Source: Klebsormidium nitens
Taxonomy: Eukaryota > Streptophyta > Klebsormidiophyceae > Klebsormidiales > Klebsormidiaceae
Direction of reading: 5' to 3'
Assembly (NCBI GenBank): GCA_000708835.1
Contig: DF237036.1
Location: 1 to 64,000 of the forward strand
DNA: 64,000 nucleotides
The position numbers were made by a program, and so were the translations under genes. A model generated the notes under the pieces. The model was not told where the DNA came from and did no database searches. It was given only the letters and a program-made list of their open reading frames with translations. How positions within the stretch are numbered: the first letter of the stretch is position 1; each line of letters starts with the position of its first letter. Positions 33,001-43,554 of the stretch are shown one piece after another.

Positions 33001-34417
33001 GCGTTGAAAAGACCTATAGCGGACCTTACTGGAAAGCAGCCTCAGGGACCAATGTTCAGAGCAACGCTGGCCAGCTTGCTGCGTGTTACAGGTTTACAAA
33101 ACAGCAATGGAGATGCCTGCCGGATCCCAAATGGTCAACTAAACAGTACTCACAGGAACCTAGTTCGTCACCACTGCTCCAGCCAAGCTTTCAGGGCTTG
33201 TTATAAACCCTTGTGTCATCCACATTGGTTTCTAAAACAGTCTGCTCCAAGGAATAGCGCAACTCTCTGGCGGCCCAGACATCTGCTCGCTTCTTTCTAT
33301 TTCAACCTCACCTGGTCGGTGCTGGAGATGGGACAGCGTTCCGCGCGGGGGGTGCTTGTGGTGCAGCGCTAGGTTTGTTGTCCACAGTGTTCGAGCTGCC
33401 AAAAACCGTTGTAGCTCCGCCTGTGACGCGGCTGATGCTGACATTTGCTACTGGCTGCTTCTCAACAAACGCCTTGCGACGGGCCTGCAAAGTGTTGTGC
33501 AGGTGACTTTAAGAAAAGGGCTGAAATTGATGAACACCTTTAGCTGGACTGTTAGTGGTACGGCATTGCAGTCAGGAGCTATAGTCGCTGACCCTGCTCG
33601 CAACTAATCTCGTTGAAGCATGCAATTCTTGAGCAACATCATGGCTGGGCTGCAAATTCAAACACAAACAGGGACAAGCACCAAGACTGAGAGCCAGTAA
33701 AACCGAAGAATGTTGGACCTTGAGTTTTACAGTGAACAAATGGCAAAAGCACAGAACTTGGAAATGAAAAGAAAGCAAGAGAATTGGAAAGGAAGGAGAA
33801 CACGAGATCGACAACCTACAAAACCCAGAGAAGGACCTGTTAAGCTATTCTGCCAGATTCAATACAAGGTTTTTACCAGCCATCAAGCCTCATCATCAGA
33901 AATATCACAAGAGGTTGAACAAGTGAACAAGCAAGGGTCGAAAAGAAGATGCTCCAGATGCTGCCTCCTTGCTGTTTGGCGCAAATTAAGCCCCAGCGGT
34001 CTAAAGCGCAAGCGGTCTCAAAGCACTCGCGGTCTCGAGCGGTGCAGTCACAAAGTGCTCGCGGTCGTAAAGCGCGTGGGGCACCATACAGCAAGGCAGG
34101 CAGCATCTGAAGCACCTTCTCCTTACCTCTCTGCTGCTGCCTTCAATGCTGGCCAGCCAGCGGTCAATGTTCTCCATCTTGTCGTTGCACCACTCAAAGC
34201 CCGCCCCCTTCTGTTCCGCTAGAAGGCGCGATGCGACCATCAGAAAGCTTTTGGCAAGGCGCTGCTCGTCCTTCTGGAAGCGCCGCTTGAAGTTCCCGTT
34301 GTCAAACTCCTTTCCGTTGCAAATGGCGTCCCTGACATATTGCCCCGCTCGAGACGTAAGGTCGTCTGACGGTTCTCCAAAGAACTTGTGGAGGCTCTGA
34401 GCCTCCATTGCGGCACA
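30050..34417 (-). CDS. Unrecognised protein with Pro/Ser/Arg-rich tail
   Basis: Multi-exon gene of unknown function. Exons read: 34127-34417 (ATG at 34408, MEAQSLHKFFGEPSDD), 33312-33484, 32449-32772, 31604-31789 and 30050-30906. The first three join in phase, as do the last two; 32449 to 31604 does not, so a small exon between them was probably missed. The first exon has FEWCNDKMENIDRWL and a basic coiled stretch (REARRKAFVEKQ). The third encodes a compact globular-looking segment (YKTWGPNDYPVTLGRYVLEG). The last begins with an acidic patch (EFPLDDLLVEFDYDEHRGE), then runs into Pro-rich and Ser/Arg-rich sequence. Within this last exon the plausible frame changes near 30730-30790, so either a short intron or an indel in the GC-rich run is present. 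A nuclear or RNA-linked role is only a guess from the Arg/Ser-rich tail. Confidence 0.6.
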
Positions 34418-36697
34418 CTGCAAGAAGAGAGCGTGGGTTCAGATTAAGCACATGCGCAAAGTGCAACCACTTTAATACTCTCGGTGACATCAGATCTGTT
34501 GAAATGTTTCATCGCTTTTCACGGATGCTTGCTCCCTGCCTGATGAAGCAAAGGGAGCCTGCTGATATTTCAGGAACATGCAAAAGAAGCGATGAAATTT
34601 TTCGTGACTTGCTTTTGTTCACCATCTGATCCAAGGAAGCAATCAATGAATTTCTTGGTTCACTGCACATACTTTGCCCCACTCTCAGGTAGTACACTGA
34701 ACATTCCCACTTTGCTGACTGAGCCGCTTTGTTCTAAATGCCTTCAAATTGTCTGCTTGTTCAACACAATGCATGTGCAAAGTGATCATCTTCAAAGTTG
34801 CATCACCAACATGCACGCTGGGTTTCCTGATCGCTATGGTCGCATTCCACTTGACTTTCAAAACTTAGTGAAAACAAGTGCATCCCATGAGCGAAAGTAC
34901 TCGCAGTCTGCTCAAGCATCCACTTACTGGGACAGCAGCATACTGTATTCTCTTGCTATAAAGAGTACTGATCTCAAGTTCCTGTACCATGATCCCAATG
35001 CCGATCATTTGCCAGACTCCTAAGGCGATTGAAAAGTTGCTCACCTGTTTGAAGTCCTTGCGATAATTGCACTTAACCTAAGCCCGTGCTCTTTCCATCA
35101 GACGAGTAGATCTCCACATTGTAAGAAGCTGAAGCAACAACAGCTGCTACCTTAATGCACCTGGAAGAGGAAACAAGCTAGTTGAGCAATCTAGGAAAGT
35201 CATCCTAACTTTGTTCAGGAAGGCTGTGCTGGCTCTGATATACCACACAATCGAGTGGACGTGTATCAATTTCATCATAGTACTCTTGGCTTAGACATGC
35301 TGGCAGTCAACAACAATTGCACCACCTTTTCGAATTGAAACTAGTGGATACTTGACACGTTAATTCGAGTATCCAGCAGAAGCGAACGTTCTTATGGCAG
35401 CATTGTCCATTTTGTGACTTTGTGGACTAGAGGACTTCGCTTTGGATGTCGCAAACAGGCAGACTGATGCTGCGAGACGTCTGCGCAGCGGCTCCATCAA
35501 GCTTACCCGCTGACCCTGGATGACGCGCTTCTAGCTCCAATGCTGCGCACATGCAGTGGATGGCGCCGCTCCAGAGACTGGCACATCTTTACAAGAACCA
35601 GGCAAGCTTTTGTTCAGCGGTGTTGGCAGAGGGCAAAACGGTGAACAAGAGTTGAGCGTTTGAGTGCTTGCTTCAACTCATGAGTCTGCTGCAGATTGCA
35701 GCTGAGTACAGGACCTTTGGCGAATGCCTTAAGTAGGCTTTGAATGGTGACGGTGACGCTGGCCCCACAGATTCTGGCCGCGCGCGAACGCGCATTGAAT
35801 ATTCTCTATCATCGAACGGTGAAAGCTCGTCTTGATTCAACATCCAACGGTCTCATGCAGCTTAGACTGTTATTGATTGAGATCCCCCTTGCTCGATAGT
35901 GTCGGATTCCCGCCTCTAGTTCTCAGCTCGTTCAGCTGCATTGAGCCAGCGGCAGGGCTTCTCAAAATTCAACAGTAGAGCAGAAGGAGGTCAAAAAGTT
36001 GGCCTTCCTTTGCAGCTGATCAAGAGCAAATGTTGATGTTGATTGCGTTGGCCTCAACAAGAGAAAGCATAGTGTAAGCCATCACCATATGCGCCTGGGC
36101 CCAATCTGCATTAGTTCAAAAAGGAGCGGAGTACTAAGCGAGTAAGTCCTAGCAAACGTGGACTTTGATTTTTAATGGATCTTCAACAACAGAGTAGGAT
36201 ATTGCTCTGTAGTCGGAGGTCCTGGCTGCCTCGAGTATAATGCGCAGAGCTGTGTCTTCGAGCAGGGTGCATAACATTGACATTAACCAGCGGAGTGCAT
36301 TCACAGGATTCTCTGAGCCCAGGGAGCGCTAGTCAGAATGGATCTTTGCTCTTCGACATTGCTTTCAATCAGGGCTCCAATGTCTTTAACGAGGCATAGA
36401 AGCAATCACTTTCTTTTGAATGCGACTAAAAATGTGTCGGATGCTGTGCCCCAAGCAAGGAACCACAATGTGATGGGCTGGCATTATTCCATAGGAGCTG
36501 TACTTGCTGGGGGACCCATGCTGACTAGACAAACAGATTGCCAAAAGATTCATCTTGTGGTCTTGAAGTCAGAAAGTTTCTGCAGAAAGCTTCAAGGGAA
36601 GTCCTCACTTGGAAGCTCATACAGGCAAAGGTTTTGTAAGAAAAGCTCAAGAGGTGCAAGTAGCAATGTGGAGGGTATACCGGAGGAGTTAAGTCGT
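34418..36697. other. Stretch between two divergent genes
   Basis: Lies between the 5' end of the minus-strand gene at 34.42 kb and the plus-strand LOG-family gene at 36.70 kb. It should hold both promoters and leader exons. An AG acceptor just upstream of 34417 implies a leader intron for the minus-strand gene. I see no convincing coding exon. Confidence 0.5.
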
Positions 36698-39600
36698 ATG
36701 GAAGAAGCGGCATCCGTTTCACCGGCGTTTCCAGCGGAGTTCAAGTCCAGAAAGAGCGCTGATGTGGTGAGTTTGGTGCGCTTGGTTGCCCAGCGAAATC
36801 AGGACCTTGAGTTTGTGTTAGGTAGATACAATCTAAAGATATACCTTGAAACTAGGAAATCAAGCCAAAGACACAAAGAATACGGTCTTTGGAGACTTTT
36901 GCTGTCAATCAACTGGTCGTTGACGCTTTTGTTACAGGTTCTGGGATGATGTTGCATTCTTACTCTTGATAACTAGGTTTAAGCATATGAGCTTCCCCTG
37001 TTGATTGCAGGACGACGCTGTTGAGTAATATCTTCAAAAGGAGGTTCGAGGATATTTCAGCGAGTACAAAGAGCTGTTGATTTTGTATTCTATCCCTTTC
37101 TCTGCTAGAACGATAGGGACAGCGTCTAAACACCGGATCCAAGTAGTTTTCTCCCCGCTCGCTTCATAATAATCAGGTGCTTCATGCTGTCACATCAAAG
37201 TGTAAACTGCTCTTAATGCCCGGTTCCCATGCGTCCAATTTGGCGTGGTTAGGCTGGTTTTGTCCTACGTGGCAGGTCCGAAACCTGCGGGACGAATGTG
37301 AACGCTGTTTTCGAAACCGTGGTCGACCAAGCGCAGTTTCTGCCGGTTGGCCGAAACCAGCGAATACTCGCCATTTTGAAAACCAGATATCAAAGCTGCG
37401 TGTTCGTGGTTTTGGTCAACTTTCGGTCGCGGTTTTCGATTGAGAGTGCGACCGACGACCAAAACCGGTGGTTTTCGCCGCTCCATGTGAACGCCTATAA
37501 CCAGACACCCGCTGGTCGGCTCTGCGACCGGCAAAGTCGACGGTGTTTTCACGCTCGTGGTTTTCATGAAAACACCACCTTCTTTGGTCAGTTTTGGCTG
37601 GTTTCGGAAGTTCACGAAGAGGCATGTGAACCGGGCATAAAGGTAATCGATTTTTAGTACTGAAGACAAAGCCAGAGCCATCAGGAACGAGATGCAATAG
37701 GAGGACCTGATGTCCAAATTCCTAGTTCTTGACGCACCGAGGACACAGCAATTGAGGTTTCTTGCCATGAGCGCATTCATAAAACACCGTCCTTACACGG
37801 GTGGGGTAAGTCGAAGGGTTTTTACGGGTCAGTAAAAGTCTGGATGTACAGGTCTGGATTACGTACATCGCAAGGTTCAAGTGTCAGCTTCATCTCTGAT
37901 CGTCCACTTGTGTTCGTCAATCAAGAAGGTCATCTTTACTTTTTGCAGCTGATCAGTGGATTTGTGCTGTCTTATCAAGAAAGTGTCTATATATTTCGCA
38001 GGTACGAGACGAGATTCTGGCGTGTTACGAGTTGGTCGAGCGTTTGGGACGGGGTGTAGTTTACTTGGGCTCCTCCCGAGTGCCGCAGGACCACCCGCAC
38101 TTCATCCGCGCACAGTCTTTGAGCAAGCAGGTGAAATTCAGTTCGCTCCGACCCTTTTACTTGCTCCAATAACATGCACCCCTGCCAATAAGAATAAGAG
38201 GGCAAAGGAAGGATTGGACGGAATCAGGAAAAATTACCGTTTCAGAAAGGGTTTCTGCTATGTTGTCTGCGGAGTGTTAAGATAGTGCGCCGGCCGTATT
38301 GATGGATACTGTTAGTTTGCAAGCACGTGCACCAACAGCTCATCCCATGTCGGCCACAGTGACGTTTGCTTGTCGTTTGCTGATGTTTCCTGCTTGTCTT
38401 TTTGCCAGATGGTCAGACCTTACTTACCCCTTCTCCTCATTGTAATGCGGAGGCTTCAGCTTAACCTTATATTAATCTTGATTTTCCGGATGATATTTCC
38501 AGGCAAATGACTGGGTGATCGCAGTTCTGCACATAGTTCTCTATCCCACTTCGTTCTTTTGCCATCCTGTGATTCTGATTCGACCTTTGTTTGGTACACT
38601 TCTGTGCACTTCTAAGGATGCACGTCTTGGACCGAGAATCAGAGCGTAACGCACGAGGCTCTTGCAGTTAGAACTCGGCCAGATACCCCTCAGCCGAACC
38701 TTCGGCTGACCTTCGGATGTAAGGAGTCTCGATCGGAATTACACGATTCTACTGGGCCAGTATCCGGGCAGTATACATCCTGAGAAAGAGGCTGTTATTG
38801 GGGGTGCTGAGAAAGACGCTGTGCTGATTGATAGTCGCCTCTTTTTTGCCTTTTGATTGCGTCAATTTGGCCTGTACAACGTGGACGCACGTCAGCCCGA
38901 AGTTCATAACGCAGCAGCAAAAAGCCCCTGGCAGGCAGAAAACTCCGCCCGTCAGAATTGTCAGCGAAACTCCTTGAGAGATTCTCCTTTTGGGAATCTT
39001 CTTTGACATCGCCTGTGTAATCTGGACAGGCTCCCAACCGCCTTTGCTGTGCCGCCTTCTTAAACGTGGAATTCGGAAGAATGCACCGCCACAGATCAGC
39101 AAAAGCTTCTAACGGGCGCCACCGCGGAAGACACTCTGAACGTTGTAGATGACAGAAAATTGCCTGACATAAGCCTACCCTTTCGGTTCTGGAAACAAAA
39201 GCACTACTTAAACCGCCTAAGTTGTTCCATTCCGTCTTTCTCAGATTGCGGAGTTGTTAGACTGTACCACATGGATTGGAATCGGACCAGGGCTGATGGA
39301 CACAGCTGCGAACACCTCAGACGTCGCAAGAGCGCAGCAATCAGCCTGTCATAAGCCAGCCTTCTCGCACGCTTGGACCACTAGGAGATAGCTGACGGTG
39401 TTGCTCGTTTTCTTTCAGACTGCAGGTTGCTAAACTGTACTACCTGGACCGGTACCGGACCAGGGCTGATTGCCGCTGCCGCAAAAGACTCTCAAAAGCG
39501 TTGCAAACACCCAGCAATCAGCCAGCCATACACCAGCCTCTCACTTTGAAGATCAGAAAATGAATTGACCGTTTGAATTGCTTTTTCTTTCTCAGATCGC

Positions 39601-40977
39601 AGAGTTGTTGGACTGCACCACGTGGACCGGCATCGGACCCGGGCTGATGGACGCGGCGGCGAAGGGCGCGCTTCCCACTGGGAAACCCGTCGGCGGTTTC
39701 AAGATCTTCCGGGAGAGCGGGCAATGGCAGTCGCAGGGTTCCTACGTGCATCCGTATCTACCGAAGGAGAACTACATCGTTTGCAGGTGGGTAAATCAGA
39801 TTCAGGGCTGGGTTCGGTTCGTCGTTTTGTTCTGGAGCGCAAGCAATCTGAAAGTTGCAAGCGCGCAATGACAAAGGCGCTACTGTGCATATGCATGTGT
39901 CGTAGGATATCCTTGTGCTGTAAGTGAACGTATCTACACGGGTCTGAGTGCACTCCTGCGCTGCTATTTGAACCAGTGTGCGGAATCGCAAGGCGGGGCC
40001 TATACTTGTAACCCAACCTCAAGAAGAACCCAAAAAAGTCCGGCTCTTTGGACTTACCGTGTCGAATGTGGCGCTCGTTCGGCTTCGTCTGTTGGTCTTG
40101 CTGCTCAGATTTGTAACAGACCGAGCGCCTGACCGCTCCAAGTTGCTTCACAGAGCTGATGTTCTTTGACGGATTAGCAGTCTAAGTTACCGAGCTGCCC
40201 TTAAAAAACTTGGTCGAGCTCGGGCGATGAGCTCAAGTCTGGGAAGGTGGGTTAAGGGCTGCTGGTTCGTAGCTGCTGACATGGACTCCTGATTGGCTGG
40301 GATATACGTTAGTTTCTCTCCGCTTCGTTGCGTTTGCAGCGTGTTCCTCCGATCCGCGGTTGTTTCTTTGGCCAGGCAGGCCTTAACTTCGTTCAGAAGG
40401 CGACCTTACTTGGAACGAGACAACGCATTCGTCCAATCTGCATTTTCTGGGCCACTGGAACGTAGGGAAAATGGCGGAACGGATTTGAGGACAGACATTC
40501 AGCAAAAAGAGCGGCAAAGGAAATTTCCTTTGAAGCCAGAACACGGACCTGTGCAAAGGTTTTTCAAATTTGTGACTTACTCTCCGTATCCGCAGATTCT
40601 TCTCTGCTCGGAAGCACGGACTCGTCGATGCAGGGGTCCGTCTTTGCGAGTCCGATCGGACGGCCTTCGTTGCTTTGCCCGGAGGAGTAGGTACTCTCGA
40701 CGAGATGTTCGAGATTCTTGCCCTCATCCAGTTAGAAAGGCTTGGGTCAGTACACCCGGTTCCGTTTCTGGTCATGAACTACGATAACGTTTTTGACGGC
40801 CTAATGGAGTTTCTGAAAAGCTGTATAGAGTACGGGTCGGTGAGAGAGGGAGAAGTTGATTCGTTGTGGAAGGTGTGTAGTACAAATGAAGAAGCACTCA
40901 AGTACCTGCGAGACTTTTACAACGTTCCTGACAAACATTCCGGACCTTTTGCGGACCATGCCGCGGGCAATGAGTAA
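36698..40977 (+). CDS. LOG-family nucleotide 5'-monophosphate phosphoribohydrolase-like protein
   Basis: Four exons, 36698-36766, 38002-38130, 39596-39786 and 40596-40977, join in phase to 256 residues. The start MEEAASVSPAFPAEFK is the first in-frame ATG of the first exon; the stop is TAA at 40975-40977. Landmarks: VVYLGSSRVPQDHPHF near residue 45, GIGPGLMDAA near 80, FFSARKHGLVDAGVR near 130, and the family signature PGGVGTLDE near 157. Proteins of this Rossmann-like family release a base from nucleoside monophosphates; plant LOG enzymes thereby activate cytokinins. This member belongs to the longer, less studied branch with the IFRESGQWQSQGSYVHPYLP insertion, so cytokinin activation is not shown. 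Probably cytosolic; no signal peptide seen. Intron 1 holds a MITE and intron 2 holds exon-edge copies. Confidence 0.88.
37217..37637. mobile_element. MITE with 3-base TAA target duplication
   Basis: A 421-base non-coding element in intron 1 of the LOG-family gene. Its ends are inverted repeats matching at 15 of 16 bases (TGCCCGGTTCCCATGC against TGCCCGGTTCACATGC). It is flanked on both sides by TAA. A 3-base T-A-rich duplication fits PIF/Harbinger-type elements. The interior is full of GGTTTTCG and CGAAAACC motifs in both orientations, so the element could fold extensively. Confidence 0.8.
39230..39540 (+). repeat. Exon-edge copies: acceptor side of LOG-family exon 39596-39786
   Basis: Two copies of the acceptor edge. 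Copy acceptors end at about 39244 and 39418 against the real one at 39595, so spacing is about 174 and 177. Both include the T-rich tract, the AG, and the IAELLDCTTWTGIGPGLMD block. The upstream copy keeps most codons (IAELLDCTTWIGIGPGLMD). Confidence 0.9.
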
Positions 40978-42772
40978 CACGTGAAAGCTGTATGAACGCA
41001 CCAATATAGTTTAGAATATTCAAGATTGAGGCTCGCTTAGGCAGAAGAAGGATCATGCAGTCAATGACAAGCCGGCGAGATTCGTTGTGTGAACTGGCAC
41101 GGATCCTAAGCACGATCTCAGAGTCTCGCCTCCAATACATGCATGCACTACTAAGAGGCCGCGCCGTGGGGACTCGTCTAGTTTTACTAACACAGTCATG
41201 TCGGTCGGACGGGTCGAATCGATCATGTTAGCGGACCTTCATCGTCCTCAATATGCACGTTGGCATGTCAGTGGCAGCAGCACGGCCCTCGCGGGCCATG
41301 CAAGGCGGGCGGCGCTAATTATGATATACCCCGGCGTCCTTCGGGAGACAACCATTGAATGATATACTCCTTATAAGCAGGCTTTGGCCGAATATGGCTG
41401 GCCGCCCATAAGGATTGCTATTGAAATCTGTGCATGCAATGATGAGTGCTCCTGGGCCCACCCGGGAAAACCCGCACGGTAATTTTAGATACGTACGGAC
41501 GTACGTACAGTGAGGATGTGGAAGGCCGGCCGGGCGCCATGGTCAACGTGACCGCCCTCTGGTCGACCGCGTGCGCGCGTCACCGTGAAGTTAAATGCAG
41601 ATAAGAACCATATAGCGCAGGCGGGGCGCGCCTGGCAGCCTCTGGTTGCGAAGAAGCAGGTTCCAACTTTGTTACGTACATGCTTTATCGGTTTAGGGCG
41701 CTATTGCCCCACTATTGCCAGACGGAAGCTTGCTTGATCAACGTCGGCGTCCATTCTGAGTGTTTCAATTGTAAGATTATATCCAAGTACGTCTGACCGT
41801 CGAGCTAGTCAGGCCCGGCAACCATTCGCGGTGATTTGGCGGTTGAATTTCAGTAGGTTTCCTTTATGCTCGAATGTAAAGTTGATCATGTCATATGATT
41901 TGATAGAACTGTAGGCGCGTCCGAGCCAAGTTTGATTGTGCAGGCGTTTGCAAGAACTAAAGACTTGCCAAATAGCGCTGCCACAAATCGCTCATGGCTC
42001 GGCGCGTGACAGCAAAATCTGATCGAGCTGGTAATATCTAGTGGCTCTGAACCAGAAGGATCCATCCAGCACGGCCGAGCCGGACCGCCCAGGTTTCAAG
42101 CGGACGCGCGCACAGACCGATGCGTTTGAAGAGTAAATGATCAATCCGGATCATAAAGTGCACCAAAAATGACATTCTCAATGAGCTCATGAGGCAGCGC
42201 TCAGGTTCATGGTTGAACTGCGGCGGCCCTGGAAACCACTTGCATAAACACCACAGATATTCAATCCACATACATTGGCAGCGTTCAACGATGATGTTTT
42301 TGACCATACGGGTTACTTTGACTTTGTGGCCGTTTTTAGTCCAGATCAAGATTGTCGTCTCCTTGACCAACCGGGAACGCTGATAATAAATACGCCCGTC
42401 TCAGTACGTGCATGAACCTGACAGGGCTTTTGGCCTGCATGCTGAACGGGCTTTTGCGATCGCACCTCTCACGTCTGCGTGTATAACGTCAATCCAGTTC
42501 ATTTCAGTGAAGTTTTCAATGATCGGCAGCTTGCCAGACTTAACAACGAGCGAAAGCATTGCATATGGCCGGGTCGGATCAGCTTGTTGAGAATACAAGA
42601 CGAAGTGAAGGAGGTTTCTGAAAATGAATGCCTCTAGCACCAGTGACTATTGCTGTAAGATCCTCTCTCACCAGTTCGTCGTATCGTACTAGCTAGCAAA
42701 AGCATAATGTTTTCAACGAGGTAACAGCAAAAACTTGAGATCGTCTTCACATTTTAGAGGAACAAGGGCACG
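40978..42772. other. Intergenic stretch
   Basis: Between the end of the LOG-family gene (plus) and the end of the F-box-like gene (minus), which converge. Rich in short inverted and GC-rich motifs. Minus-strand open frames at about 42038-42370 and 42401-42640 have no recognisable family and I do not call them genes. Confidence 0.5.
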
Positions 42773-43546
42773 CTACTTTTCAATCGGAAAAACATACAGC
42801 TCCGCCTCTTCGCCGGCAAATCCTTGGCGCCGCTTTGGTTTGCGGTGGATCTCACAACCTGGCAGCTTGAACGGGACCTCTGAGCTGTGTTTTGTTGCTC
42901 TGTCGAAGTGCGAGGTCACCCCACGCGTGATCTCGTATCCGGACAGTACGGACCGCTTGACCTCCATGTTCAGGTCCCAAACGGTTCCAAACCCTTCTAT
43001 AAACTCTCGCATATGAAACGGGTACAGCTCCTTCCCTACCCCCGGCTTGGCCGCATTCTTTTGAACCTGATCTTCAGATACCACGCCCCAACCAAACTCT
43101 GCCACGTCAAACGGTTTTGCAGCCGGAGCGAGGATCAGGCCCGGGGACAGCTTATTGAGCGACAAAAGGAACGGAACCCGCTTGATGAAAATTCCCAACC
43201 CGGCGCCCCTTCCCGGAAGAATCGCTTGCACCTCCTTCGTGCATTTGAAGCTCACGACTTCCAAGTACCGGGGCACTGCGTACAGCTTTTTGAATCCCCC
43301 CACAAAGGTTACAAGAGTTGCGAGCCCCTCTAGCGGAATATCCGGCCAGCGCGCCCGGCAGATCTCCTTCCAGAGGGGGCCAGCGGAGCCCGCGGCGTTG
43401 AACGCGCGGCACAGGCAGCAAGCGCGCGCGAGCGCGCGCGCGTCCTTGTGGCCAAGACTGGTGATAACGGGCACCAGGATCTGCTCGCTACATATGATGC
43501 CTTGGTCTTCAAGCTCGGCACTTGATTTGACTTTCTTCTCGTCCAT
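42773..43546 (-). CDS. F-box-like domain protein
   Basis: A single coding exon of 257 residues, starting MDEKKVKSSAELEDQG and ending PIEK. Residues about 20-70 look like an F-box: hydrophobic EQILVPVITSLG, then DARALARACCLCRAF and LWKEICRARWPDI. The rest (about 190 residues) has no domain I recognise; it includes a Gly-rich stretch (LPGRGAGLGIFIK) and a C-terminal basic patch (RKPKRRQGF). F-box proteins select substrates for SCF ubiquitin ligases; that role is inferred from the domain only. The ATG lies just after a CTGCAG acceptor at 43555-43560, so a leader intron is likely. The ALARA repeat within the F-box is coded by an alternating CG run (43421-43442). Confidence 0.72.
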   Translation of the reverse strand: MDEKKVKSSAELEDQGIICSEQILVPVITSLGHKDARALARACCLCRAFNAAGSAGPLWKEICRARWPDIPLEGLATLVTFVGGFKKLYAVPRYLEVVSFKCTKEVQAILPGRGAGLGIFIKRVPFLLSLNKLSPGLILAPAAKPFDVAEFGWGVVSEDQVQKNAAKPGVGKELYPFHMREFIEGFGTVWDLNMEVKRSVLSGYEITRGVTSHFDRATKHSSEVPFKLPGCEIHRKPKRRQGFAGEEAELYVFPIEK

Positions 43547-43554
43547 CGTGGAAA

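Noticed and set aside
36338-36697. Upstream in-frame extension of the LOG-family protein
   Set aside because: The frame is open but its composition is unlike the family. The ATG at 36698 gives a normal length and N-terminus.
38749-39102. Minus-strand open frame with a Cys-rich hydrophobic segment
   Set aside because: It lies antisense in an intron of the LOG-family gene, lacks splice or family support, and is compatible with chance.
42038-42640. Two minus-strand open frames as small genes
   Set aside because: No family resemblance, no clear splice context and no start context. Likely chance frames in intergenic DNA.
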